The position numbers were made by a program, and so were the translations under genes. Below the pieces are notes generated by a model. It had not been told where the DNA came from and made no database searches. It worked only from the letters and a program-made list of their open reading frames with translations. A stretch of DNA of 64,000 bases, from contig NZ_CP022222.1 in the NCBI RefSeq assembly GCF_009930815.1, positions 5,250,501-5,314,500 on the forward strand. Reading direction: 5' to 3'. Shown piece by piece: positions 36,701 to 46,500 of this stretch. Numbering within the stretch: the first letter of the stretch is position 1; the number at the start of each line of letters is the position of its first letter. The stretch comes from Bradyrhizobium sp. CCBAU 051011 (GTDB lineage Bacteria; Pseudomonadota; Alphaproteobacteria; Rhizobiales; Xanthobacteraceae).

Positions 36701-39700
36701 AAGGAATCGGTGATCGAAGCGCTGTCGCATCAGGATCTGCCCTTTGAAATGCTGGTCGATAGCCTGCGCCCGGAACGCAGCGGCGGCCACAACCCGCTGT
36801 TTCAGGCCAAGTTCAACTACATGACGGCTCCGCGAGGATTCGACGGCGTCGACGGGCTCACTGCCGAGATCGACATCATGGATCTCGCGGGCTCGCATTT
36901 CGATCTCGCGCTTGATGTCGTCGACGGCGCCGGTGGCATGAAGGCGACGTTCAACTATGCGACTGATCTTTTCGATTCCCCGACGATCGCGCGCCTGGTC
37001 GCACAGTTCGGTTCGATGCTGCGCGAGATCGCTGCCAATGCAGAGCGACGGGTATCGGAGTTCGTGATTGAGGATACGAACCGGCAGATCGTGAACAGCC
37101 AAACCGTCGCGTTTGGATTCACCGATGTGATCAGCCTTCACCGCGCGTCGACAGCCGACAAGCAGGCGACGGTTGCCGTCCGATGCGGCAGCGAAACCCT
37201 GACCATGGCAGATCTCGAGCAAAGATCGAACCGCATCGCGCATATTCTCGCCGGCAAGGGCGTGACGCGTGAGGTGCCGGTTGCGTTGTGGATCGAGCGC
37301 TCACCCGCCTTCATCGTTGCGCTGCTCGGTGCGCTGAAGACGGGCGGCGCCTATGTGCCGCTCGATCCGAAATGGCCGCTGGAGCGCGTCAGGCGCATCC
37401 TGAAGGATGGGGACATCGAAATCGTGCTGGCGGCCGGCGAGAAGCTGGCCGAAGCGCGTGGGCTCGATTGCCTGGTGCTCGATGCGGACGCTGAGGCGAC
37501 GCGCGAAGAAACACCAAGTGTACCGCCGGACACGGTGATCCACCCGGCGCAGACTGCGTATGTCATCTATACGTCGGGATCGACCGGATCGCCGAAGGGC
37601 GTTGCCGTCTCGCACGGTGCCCTGGCCAATTACGTGCAAGCCTTCTTGCAACGCCTGCAGCCGCGACCATCGGCAACCATGGCGATGGTCTCGACCGTGG
37701 CGGCCGATCTCGGCAACACCGTTTTGTTCAGCGCGCTCGCCTCCGGCGTGACGTTGCATCTCTTGTCTCACGAAGCCGTGTTCGATGCGGATGCATTCGC
37801 GCAAACCATGCGCGACGGCGACGTCGGCATCCTCAAGATCGTGCCCGGCCATCTGCGCGGTCTGCTGCAGGCACAGCGATCGGCCGATCTGCTGCCAAGC
37901 GATGTGCTCATTCTGGGTGGAGAGGCCTGCGATGCAGCGCTGCTCGAAGAGATCAGGCAGTTGCGGCCGCAATGCCGGATTCTGAATCACTACGGGCCGA
38001 CGGAAACGACAGTCGGGGCGGTGACCCATGAATGCAAGCCTGCACGTGAGAAGGAGCCGATACCGATCGGGCTGCCGCTCGCCAATTTGCGCGCCTATGT
38101 TCTGGATTACGCACTGAATGAAGTACCGATCGGCGTCACCGGCGAACTCTATATCGGCGGCGCTGGCGTCGCGCAGGGCTATCGTGGCGCGGCGGGCTTG
38201 ACTGCCGAGCGTTTTGTGCCGGACCCATTTGGACCGACCGGAGGGCGGCTCTATCGAACCGGTGATCGCGTCCGCTGTGACCGGGAAGGCCGGCTGATTT
38301 TCCTCGGCCGCGCCGACGATCAGATCAAGCTGCGCGGCTATCGCATCGAACTTGGCGAAGTCGGCCGCGCCATCAAGGCGCTGAAAGGGGTCGATGACGC
38401 CGTGACTATCGCCCGCGCGATCGGCGGGAGCGCCGAGCGGCAGGAACTCGTGGCTTACTGTGTGCCCGCCAATGGCGAGACCTTGCAGCCGGAGACGGTT
38501 AAGCAGCAGCTCTCTGCGGTCGTACCCGAATATATGGTGCCGTCACACATTATTATTATGCAGCGACTGCCTCTCACGCCCAATGGCAAGGTCGACCGCA
38601 GAGGGCTGCCGGAACCGACGGAAGCGGCGGCCGCGCCGGGCTATGCCGCGCCCATGGGAGACACGGAGGAGGCAATCGCGGCAGTCTGGAGTGAAGTGCT
38701 CGGTCGCGATCGCATCGGCCGCAATGACAATTTCTTCGAGCTCGGCGGCGATTCCATCCTCAGCCTGCAGATCATCGCCCGCGTGCGCAAGCGCGGCATC
38801 CGCCTGACGCCGAAGCAGATTTTTGGCCAGCAAACGATTGCTGCCCTGGCAGCCGTCGCGGCCGTGACGGCGACACCGAATGCTAATAAGGAGAAGCCGG
38901 ACACACAGACAGCGGCCGGCGGCGATCCGGCGCCCGGTATGCGTCATCTGCTGCCGATCCAGGCGCGCTTCTTTGCCGAAGACATCGACAACCGGAATCA
39001 CTGGAACCAGGCGGTGCTGCTGATCCCGCAGGCGCCGATCGACTGGGAAACGCTGCGATGTGCGCTCGCGGCCGTCGCGGAGCACCACGATGCGCTGCGC
39101 CTGCGGTTCAAGCAGGCGAGCGGTGCGTGGCAGGCGGAGCAGGGCGTTCTTCCGGCACCGTCGGAATTATTGTGGCTTCATGCTGACGTCGGTGATGCGA
39201 CACAGGTTACCGTGCTTGCTTCCGCCGCGCAGGAGAGCCTGTCGCTGTCGTCGGGTCCTTTGCTGCGCGCGGTCGGGATGGATCTTGCCGGTGGCGGCCA
39301 GCGGCTGCTGCTCGCCATCCATCATCTGGTTGTCGATGGCGTATCCTGGCGGATCCTGCTCGAAGACCTGGCCTCGGCCTATGATCAGCTGAAGCAGGGC
39401 GGCGCCGTTACGCTGGCGCCGAAGAGCGACTCCTATGCGTCATGGGGCGAGCGGCTGCACGCCTACGCGGCGACCTCGGAGCTGGCTGACGAACTGCCCT
39501 TCTGGCTCGATTGCAGGGCAGGGGCGAGCTTGCCATGCGATGACGATCATGGCGGCGTCGATCTCGTCGGGGACGGCGAGGAAGTGTCGCTGGTCCTCGA
39601 TGCCGAGATGACATCGAGGCTGCTTGAGGAAGCGCCCTCCGCCTATCGGACGCAAGTCAACGATCTGATTCTGGCGAGCCTGGCGCGCGCCGTCTCGCGC

Positions 39701-42700
39701 TGGAGCGGGCGTACCGATGTGACGGTCGAGCTTGAAGGCCACGGTCGCGAGGACATGTTCCCCGGCGCGGATGTTTCCCGCACGGTCGGGTGGTTCACGA
39801 CGGCATTTCCGGTGCGGCTGCAAGGCGGATCTAGCGACGACGCTTCGCTGATCAAATCGGTCAAGGAAAGGCTTCGCGCGATTCCGAGCCGCGGGCTTGG
39901 CTATGGCGTGTTGCGCCATCTCGGCTCCGAAGCCCAGCGTCATGCCCTGGCGCAGTTGGCGGAGCCGCAGGTCGTCTTCAACTATCTCGGCCGGTTCGAT
40001 GGCAGCATAGGCGCATCCTCGCGCTTTGCGTTTGCGTCCGAGAGTGCGGGTCCGTCTCGGAGCCCTGCTGCTTCCATGCGTGGCTGGCTTAACATCACCG
40101 GTCTGGTGCGTGACGGACGGCTGCAATTGTCCTTTGGATTTGGACGCAAGCGCTATCGGCGCGAGACGGTCGAGCGGCTGGCAGGGCTTTACGAGACGGC
40201 CTTGCGCGAACTGGTGGCCCATTGCTGCAGTGGAGCGTCTGGCCTCACGCCGTCGGACGTTACGTTGTCCGGGCTCGGGCAGGCCGATCTCGACCGGCTG
40301 GGCACGGCGCTGGATCTTCGCGCTGTCGAGGACATCTATCCGCTCTCGCCGATGCAGCAGGGCATGCTGTTCCATGCACTCCGGGATGGCGACAATGATG
40401 CCTATGTGAACCAGGTCGGGCTCGAACTGTTCGAGTTCGATGCCGATAAGCTTCGGACGGCGTGGCAGACGGTGAGCAACCGGCACGCCGCGCTGCGGAC
40501 CGGCTTTGTGTGGCAGAGTCTTTCGGGCGCCGCGCAGCAGGTGGTTTACCGCCATGTGGGGGTGCCTTTCGTCGAAGAGGATTGGCGCCAGCGCGCGGCG
40601 GCGCTTGAACGCAGCGGAGAACGTGCAGGGCTGGATGCCGCGCTGGCCGAAGTCTCCCGGCGGGAGCGCGAGCAAGGCTTCGACGTCGCGCAGCCGCCGC
40701 TGCAGCGAGTGCGCCTGATCCGGCTCGACGACAAGCGCCACTGGCTGATCTGGACCCATCACCACATCTTTGTGGACGGTTGGAGTTCGGCCCGGCTAGT
40801 TGCGGAGGTACTGCAGCATGTGAACGGCGGTTCGCTGCCGGCCGTGCAGGGCAGCTATCGCGACTACATCGCGTGGCTACAGGGCCGCGATCACGCAGGT
40901 GCCGAAAAATTCTGGCGCGATGCGTTGGCCGGGCTCGAAGCGCCGACCCTGCTGGCGAATACGCTGGCCACGGACAAGACATCGGCCGAGGGACACGGCA
41001 GCATCGCGCTTGCGGTAAATGCGGAGCGGACCGAGCGGCTGAAGACGTTTGCGAAGCATGAGCGCGTGACGCTCAATACGCTCATTCAGGGCGCGTGGGC
41101 GCAGTTGTTGCGGCGGCTTTCGGGACAGGCGGCCGTCAGTTTCGGCGTGACCGTATCGGGGCGTCCGGCCGAACTGCCAGGCTCCGAGGAGATGGTGGGT
41201 CTCTTCATCAACACACTGCCGATCGTCGATGCGCCAAGCCCGCAAGCTGGCGTCGGCGATTGGCTGCGTCAGTTGCAGGAGCAGAATCTCGCGTTGCGCG
41301 AGCACGGCTGGACGCCGCTCTACGAGATCCAGCGCCTTGCCGGCCATGCCGGGCAGACGCTGTTCGACAGCATCCTGGTGTTCGAAAACTATCCGATCGA
41401 TGAGGGCCTGCGGCGAACCGGGGAGAGCGGCGCTGGCCTGGGGCGCGTCGACCATGTCACGCCCACCAACTATGCGCTGGCGGTGGCCGTGTTTGCCGGA
41501 ACCGACCGACTCAATCTCGAGTTCAATTACGACGCGGCACGGTTCGACGAGGCGGCCATCCGGCGTCTTCGCGACATGCTGCACGGATTGCTGGAACGGA
41601 TCGTGGCCGATGCTCACCGCCCGCTCGGACATCTCGGGTCGGCAGTCGGTGACGAAGCTCGGAGGGTCCTCAACTGGAGCCGCGCGGCGCATTTGGCATC
41701 GCCTGCTTCCTCTATCGGCGTCGTCGCCCATATCGAGGCGCAAGCCGCGCAGGCGCCGTCTGCTGTCGCGATCTTGTGGGGCGACCAGCGCGTCAGCTAT
41801 GGCGAGCTGAACGCCCGCGCAAACCAGCTTGCGCGGCGACTTGGTCGCTGGAACATCGGCACGGATCGCCTGGTCGGCATCGCTTTGCCGCGCAACCCGG
41901 CAATGATGGTCGCGCTGCTCGCAGTCCTGAAGGCAGGCGGCGGCTATCTGCCGCTCGATCCGGACTATCCGGCCGAGCGGCTCGCCCACATGCTGCGCGA
42001 CGGCGGGGCGAGCCTGGTATTGACGCAAAGCGCGCTGCTCGAACCGCTCGCGCCGGTGCTAAGTGGGGCCGGCGTCGAGGTCTGCTGTATCGATGAGGCG
42101 TCGCCGCTCGGCGGGGAAGACACCGGCAACCTGAACAATGAAATCCATCCGGACAGCCTTGCCTATGTGATCTACACGTCGGGATCGACCGGCATGCCGA
42201 AGGGCGTAGCTGTCGCGCACGGGCCGCTCGCCATGCATTGCGAAGCGATCGGCCGGTTGTACCGCATGACGTCGCGCGACCGGGAATTCCAGACGGCGTC
42301 GATGAATTTCGACATCGCCCACGAGCGATGGCTGGTGCCGCTGATGACCGGCGGGTCGCTGGTCCTGCCGTCCAGGCCAGGCCTGCTGATCGACGACCTC
42401 GTCAGCGAGATTGAAAGACACTCGGTCTCGACGATCTTTCTGCCGCCAGCCTATGCGGATCAATTGAGCGCGGCGTTGTGGCAGAGGGGGCGCAGGCTCG
42501 CGATCAGGGCGTGCATCGTGGGCGGCGAAGCCTGGTCGGATACGGGCATCAAGGCACTCCGCCGGGCCGTCGATGTTGATCTTCTCGTCAATGCCTATGG
42601 CCCGACCGAGACGGTGATCGCGCCGACGGCGTGGCCCGTCAACGCCGCCGCGCTGACGCCGGGCCAGGCCGCGCCGATCGGGCGGCCCGTTGGTAACAGG

Positions 42701-43531
42701 TCCGCCTACATCCTCGATGCCGATCTCAACATCGTGCCGGTTGGCGTCACCGGCGAGCTGTTCATCGGCGGTATCGGATTGGCCCGCGGCTATCTGAACC
42801 AGGGCGCGTTGACGGCGGAACGGTTTATCCCGGATCCGTTCGGCGATAACGGTGCCCGTCTCTATCGCACCGGCGACCTTGCGCGCTGGCGGGCGGATGG
42901 CGTGATCGAGTATGTCGGTCGCGCCGACCAGCAGGTGAAGATACGCGGCTTCCGGATCGAACTCGGGGAAATCGAGGCGCGCCTGCTCGAACAGCGTGGC
43001 GTACGCGCTGCGGCCGTGGTGGCGCACGAGAGCAGGACCGGACGCCAATTGGTCGCCTATGCGAGCGGCGAGGCTGCGCTCGACGGCCGCAAATTGCGCG
43101 ACGCGCTGTCGGCCATTCTGCCCGATTACATGGTGCCGGCGACAATCGTCGTGCTCGAGCAGTTGCCGCTGACCCTCAACGGCAAGATCGACCGGCGGGC
43201 GTTGCCGGCGCCGCACGAGGCTGCGCTGGTCCGCCGTGGCCATGAGGCGCCGGAGGATGAAATCGAGATCGCGCTGGCGAAGATCTGGGCCGAACTGCTC
43301 GGCGTCGACAGGATCGGACGCAACGATCACTTCTTCGAGCTCGGCGGGCACTCCTTGCTTGCCGTGCGGGTGCTCAGTCGGGTGTCGCAGGAGATCGGCG
43401 TATCGATCCCGGTCTCGGATCTGTTCGTTCACCCGGACCTGGCCTCGTTCGCGCGTGTCGTATCGATCAGGCTGATCGAGCAGGAGTTCGATGCCGAAGA
43501 ACTCCAGGATCTGATCGCGGCGGGGCAGTGA
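33764..43531 (+). CDS. NRPS1: FAAL-ACP / C-A(Asp)-T-E / C-A-T, lipo-initiation synthetase
   Basis: 3255 residues. Order: fatty-acyl-AMP ligase (about 1-580, LQYTSGSTSQPKG near 160, WLPLYHDMGLIGG); carrier (LGGNS near 605); C (668-1090, HHIVVDG near 798); A (1110-1610); T (LGGDS near 1660); epimerase (1728-2160, HHLVVDGVSWR, VFNYLG); C of the D-L type (EDIYPLSPMQQGML at 2187, HHIFVDG near 2330); A (2650-3150); T (LGGHS near 3192). There is no thioesterase, so the chain passes to NRPS2. By hand alignment to the GrsA positions, the first A code is DLTKIGHVG, the known Asp pattern, and the second is DIEFIGAIA, with Glu at position 239 as in Orn/Lys-type domains. It starts the peptide with a fatty acid and D-configured (hydroxy)Asp. 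Confidence 0.93.
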   Translation: MHKDSLVERLREHAAVRPDKVALRFLEGDDVADELTFAALDARIRSVATRLQQLNGAGEWAVILLPSGINYAVAFYACLYSGVIAVPAYPPEGGPERYAGRLNGILRDAAPRFILVDTALRSAVVSALPELANVQVIAVDTIPPELAAEWRETRPAADTIAFLQYTSGSTSQPKGVCVSHENLTANEKAIQAVAGGTPDDIFVSWLPLYHDMGLIGGLLNPLFTGFTAVLMSPRNFLERPRRWLEAIDRHGGTISGGPDFAYALCADRISDDTIGRLDLSRWRFAFSGSEFVRKNTFRRFSKRFERAGFDRRALTACYGLAEATLLVSAGDFKTETASYTLDTAALAAGRVASAEEGTDLVACGKTVAGHATRIMRVDGSATAEADEVGEIWVAGPSVAAGYWNNPEATQKAFVDRDGFRWLRTGDVGFVRDGALVVTGRLKDLLIVRGQNVYPTDVEQAVEADVEQVRKGRVAAFAVEIDGREGIGVAAEFSRAVLKRSDPEALAHAVGEAVLRQAQEYPAVIVLLNPQAMPLTTSGKLQRSACAARLADNTLDSFMVFERGRRRDGARLTAPATDTEHAVASIWCDALGVRAVHREEDFFVLGGNSIAAGQVAAAIRERFSVELELRSFFDTPTLAAFAGHIDSLARTGAGRALPPIPRAAAADRATLSHAQQRLWFLWNMDPTGTAYTVASTIRLKGRLDHAALSRAIGEIVRRHEVLRTTFIARDGRATQIIHDAMNVGIRHEDLSLHPAGDRDEQAGEVRRSELGTPFDLVNGPLLRAVLLQFADDAHELLLLAHHIVVDGWSLDVMLEELAGLYRSAIGQDTGAPPIPTIQYADFAAWQRNWLAGGEGDRQFAYWRAKLGDVHPVLALPHDRPRTATQSHAGDTIGLAIDGALAARLREIAAKHRVSVFMLLLGAYQALLFRYTGQNDLRVGVPVAGRRQAQLERLIGCFVNTLVLRAEIADDATFPNLLQQVKESVIEALSHQDLPFEMLVDSLRPERSGGHNPLFQAKFNYMTAPRGFDGVDGLTAEIDIMDLAGSHFDLALDVVDGAGGMKATFNYATDLFDSPTIARLVAQFGSMLREIAANAERRVSEFVIEDTNRQIVNSQTVAFGFTDVISLHRASTADKQATVAVRCGSETLTMADLEQRSNRIAHILAGKGVTREVPVALWIERSPAFIVALLGALKTGGAYVPLDPKWPLERVRRILKDGDIEIVLAAGEKLAEARGLDCLVLDADAEATREETPSVPPDTVIHPAQTAYVIYTSGSTGSPKGVAVSHGALANYVQAFLQRLQPRPSATMAMVSTVAADLGNTVLFSALASGVTLHLLSHEAVFDADAFAQTMRDGDVGILKIVPGHLRGLLQAQRSADLLPSDVLILGGEACDAALLEEIRQLRPQCRILNHYGPTETTVGAVTHECKPAREKEPIPIGLPLANLRAYVLDYALNEVPIGVTGELYIGGAGVAQGYRGAAGLTAERFVPDPFGPTGGRLYRTGDRVRCDREGRLIFLGRADDQIKLRGYRIELGEVGRAIKALKGVDDAVTIARAIGGSAERQELVAYCVPANGETLQPETVKQQLSAVVPEYMVPSHIIIMQRLPLTPNGKVDRRGLPEPTEAAAAPGYAAPMGDTEEAIAAVWSEVLGRDRIGRNDNFFELGGDSILSLQIIARVRKRGIRLTPKQIFGQQTIAALAAVAAVTATPNANKEKPDTQTAAGGDPAPGMRHLLPIQARFFAEDIDNRNHWNQAVLLIPQAPIDWETLRCALAAVAEHHDALRLRFKQASGAWQAEQGVLPAPSELLWLHADVGDATQVTVLASAAQESLSLSSGPLLRAVGMDLAGGGQRLLLAIHHLVVDGVSWRILLEDLASAYDQLKQGGAVTLAPKSDSYASWGERLHAYAATSELADELPFWLDCRAGASLPCDDDHGGVDLVGDGEEVSLVLDAEMTSRLLEEAPSAYRTQVNDLILASLARAVSRWSGRTDVTVELEGHGREDMFPGADVSRTVGWFTTAFPVRLQGGSSDDASLIKSVKERLRAIPSRGLGYGVLRHLGSEAQRHALAQLAEPQVVFNYLGRFDGSIGASSRFAFASESAGPSRSPAASMRGWLNITGLVRDGRLQLSFGFGRKRYRRETVERLAGLYETALRELVAHCCSGASGLTPSDVTLSGLGQADLDRLGTALDLRAVEDIYPLSPMQQGMLFHALRDGDNDAYVNQVGLELFEFDADKLRTAWQTVSNRHAALRTGFVWQSLSGAAQQVVYRHVGVPFVEEDWRQRAAALERSGERAGLDAALAEVSRREREQGFDVAQPPLQRVRLIRLDDKRHWLIWTHHHIFVDGWSSARLVAEVLQHVNGGSLPAVQGSYRDYIAWLQGRDHAGAEKFWRDALAGLEAPTLLANTLATDKTSAEGHGSIALAVNAERTERLKTFAKHERVTLNTLIQGAWAQLLRRLSGQAAVSFGVTVSGRPAELPGSEEMVGLFINTLPIVDAPSPQAGVGDWLRQLQEQNLALREHGWTPLYEIQRLAGHAGQTLFDSILVFENYPIDEGLRRTGESGAGLGRVDHVTPTNYALAVAVFAGTDRLNLEFNYDAARFDEAAIRRLRDMLHGLLERIVADAHRPLGHLGSAVGDEARRVLNWSRAAHLASPASSIGVVAHIEAQAAQAPSAVAILWGDQRVSYGELNARANQLARRLGRWNIGTDRLVGIALPRNPAMMVALLAVLKAGGGYLPLDPDYPAERLAHMLRDGGASLVLTQSALLEPLAPVLSGAGVEVCCIDEASPLGGEDTGNLNNEIHPDSLAYVIYTSGSTGMPKGVAVAHGPLAMHCEAIGRLYRMTSRDREFQTASMNFDIAHERWLVPLMTGGSLVLPSRPGLLIDDLVSEIERHSVSTIFLPPAYADQLSAALWQRGRRLAIRACIVGGEAWSDTGIKALRRAVDVDLLVNAYGPTETVIAPTAWPVNAAALTPGQAAPIGRPVGNRSAYILDADLNIVPVGVTGELFIGGIGLARGYLNQGALTAERFIPDPFGDNGARLYRTGDLARWRADGVIEYVGRADQQVKIRGFRIELGEIEARLLEQRGVRAAAVVAHESRTGRQLVAYASGEAALDGRKLRDALSAILPDYMVPATIVVLEQLPLTLNGKIDRRALPAPHEAALVRRGHEAPEDEIEIALAKIWAELLGVDRIGRNDHFFELGGHSLLAVRVLSRVSQEIGVSIPVSDLFVHPDLASFARVVSIRLIEQEFDAEELQDLIAAGQ

Positions 43532-46500
43532 ATATGGCTGATGCAGCAAAGCCGAGTTTACGCGATCTGGATCCCGCGCAGGTGAGGAAGCTCCTGTCGC
43601 TGGCCAGAGATCGCGGCAAAAATGTCATCAGAAGTGGAGCCAGCTCGATTCCTGCGGTGCCGCGCGATGGGCCGCTCGAACTGTCCTTTGCACAGCAGCG
43701 GCTGTGGCTGCTGGCGCAGCTCGATGGCGCCAATTCCAATTATCACATTCGCGGCGCACTGCGCCTTTCGGGTGATCTTGATGTCGGGGCATGGTGTCAG
43801 AGCCTCGACCGGTTGTTTGCGCGTCACGAAGCGCTACGCAGCGTCTTTCGTGTGGTAGATGGACAGCCGCGCGTTGTACTGTTGCCGGTTAACGAACATC
43901 TTCCGGTGCTCCAACATGATCTGCGCGGTCGCGACGATATCGAACAGGAACTCGCGCGCCTGTGTCGCGAGGAGGCCGGTGCGCTGTTCGATCTTGCCGC
44001 AGGGCCATTGATCCGCGGCCGCCTGATCCGGACGGCGGAGAGCAAGTATCTCTTCCTGCTCACGCAGCATCACATCATATCCGACGGCTGGTCGATGGCC
44101 GTGCTCGTGCGCGAGCTCGGGGCCCTTTACCAGGCATTTTCGGCAGGCCAGGACGATCCGCTGCCGCCGCTGGCAATTCAATATCCGGACTATGCCGCCT
44201 GGCAGCGGCAGTGGCTGGCGGGCGAACGATTGCAGCGTCAGGTCGATTATTGGCGCCGGGCGCTCGCGGATGCGCCCGCCGTGCTGGAATTGCCGACCGA
44301 CCGGCCGCGATCGCCGGAGCGATCACTCGCCGGCGCCTCGTTGCCGATCGAGATCGATGCTGATCTTGCGATCGGCATCAGGCGGCTCGGCCAATCGCAC
44401 CGCACGACGCCATTCATGACGGTACTGGCGGCATGGGCGGCGGTGCTGGCAAAGCTTTCCGGGCAGACCGATCTCGTGATCGGTACGCCGACAGCTGGCC
44501 GCAACCGGCGTGAGATCGAGGGCCTGGCCGGCTTCTTTGTGAACATGCTGGCGCTCCGTGTGAATCTCTCGGGAGAGCCTGATGTAGCCGGGTTGCTCGA
44601 CCGGGTGCGCACCACGGCGCTCGCGGCCCAGGATCATCAGGATCTGCCGTTCGAGCAGCTCGTCGAGATCATCCAGCCGCCGCGGCGGCTAGAGCATCCG
44701 CCGGTCTTTCAGGTCGTGTTCGCCTGGCAGAACAACGAAGCGGCAGTTCTTGAGCTGCCCGGGCTCAAAGCCGAGATCGCCGATATCCCGCTGCAGCAGG
44801 TCAAGTTCGAACTCGAGCTCAATCTGGGCGAGGCGGACGGCCGCATTGTCGGCACCTTGAACTATGCAACGGCGCTGTTCGACGAAGCGACGATCCGCCG
44901 TCAACGGGATTATCTGCTGTCCTTACTGCGCGCGATGGTTGCCGATGCGGATCAGATCGTCGACCGGATCGATATTGTCGGCGCCGAGGAACGCAGGCTC
45001 GTTCTGAATACATGGAACGAGACTGCTGCTCTGTTCCCGTCCGAGCGCTGTATCCACGAGCTGTTTGTGGAGCAGGTTCGGAGAGCGCCCGAAGCCGTTG
45101 CGCTGGTCCACGAGGGCGTTCGCTTGAGCTATGGCGAATTGGATGCAAGCGCCAATCAGCTCGCACGGCACTTGATCGCATTGGGTGTCGGCCCGGATCA
45201 GCCGGTCGCAATCTGCCTGCGGCGCGGCATCTCTATGGTCGTCAGCCTGCTGGCCGTGCTCAAGGCGGGCGGCGCCTATCTGCCGCTCGATCCGGCCGAT
45301 CCGGCGGAGCGGCTGCGAGAGATCGTCGAGCATGCAAAGCCGAAACTGCTGGTCGCGGATCATGCCGGACGCGCGATATTCGCGAATGCGACGTGCGAGA
45401 TTCTCGATCTGGAGGCGAGTGCTTCGGCCATTGCCGGCCTGGCGACATCTGCTCCGGCCGTTACAGGGCTTACATCGCGGCATCTCGCCTACGTCATCTA
45501 CACGTCCGGTTCGATCGGAGGGCCGAAGGGGGTGGCGGTCGAACATCGCGGCCTGGTAAATCTGGCGCTGGTCCAGCGCGCGCTGTTCGAGGTTTCTCCA
45601 CGCAGCCGCGTCGTGCAGTTTGCCTCCTTCAGCTTCGACGCCAGCACCTGGGAAATCGTCATGGCGCTGTGCTCGGGGGCCGCGCTGTTTCTCGTCGGCC
45701 CGCGCGAGCTTCAAAACACTTCGGAACTGCTCGGCTACCTCGCGGATAACGCGATCACGCATGCGACCTTGCCGCCGGCGATGCTGCAGGGACGTAGCGA
45801 CCTCGACAGGCTGGCATCGCTGCGGGTGCTCGTTCTCGGCGGAGAATTGCCCAAGGCTGAACTCATGAAGGGACTGCCGCCGGGCGTTGCCGTCTTCAAC
45901 GGCTACGGTCGGACGGAAGCAACGGTCTGCGCCACCACCTGGCGGCGGCCGGCGGGCTTTGGCAACGACGTCGTCCCGATCGGCCGCCCGCTTCCGAATA
46001 CGCGGATCTATCTGTTGGATGGATTTGGTGCGCCCGTTCCGCTCGGGGTGGTCGGCGAGATCTATATTGGCGGGGCAGGGGTCGCCCGTGGATATTTCAA
46101 TCGCGCCGATCTGACGGCGGAGCGCTTCGTGCGCGATCCCTTCGCGGGGGATGTGACCGCGCGCATGTACCGCACCGGCGATCTCGGCCGTTACCTGCCG
46201 GATGGCAACATCGAATTCCTCGGCCGCAATGATCACCAGGTCAAGATTCGCGGCTTCCGCATCGAACTCGGTGAGATCGAGCTTCGTCTCAACGAGCACG
46301 CCGGTGTGGCCGCTTCGGTAGCACTGGTGCGTCAGGATCGAAGCGGCGACCCGCGGCTGGTCGCCTATCTGGCCGCGCGCGGGGACGATAACGCGGCACT
46401 CGATGCTGGTGAATTCGCGGCCGCGCTGCGCAGTCATCTTCGTGCGCGCCTGCCGGAATACATGGTGCCGTCTGCCTTCGTGCGGCTGGACGCACTGCCG

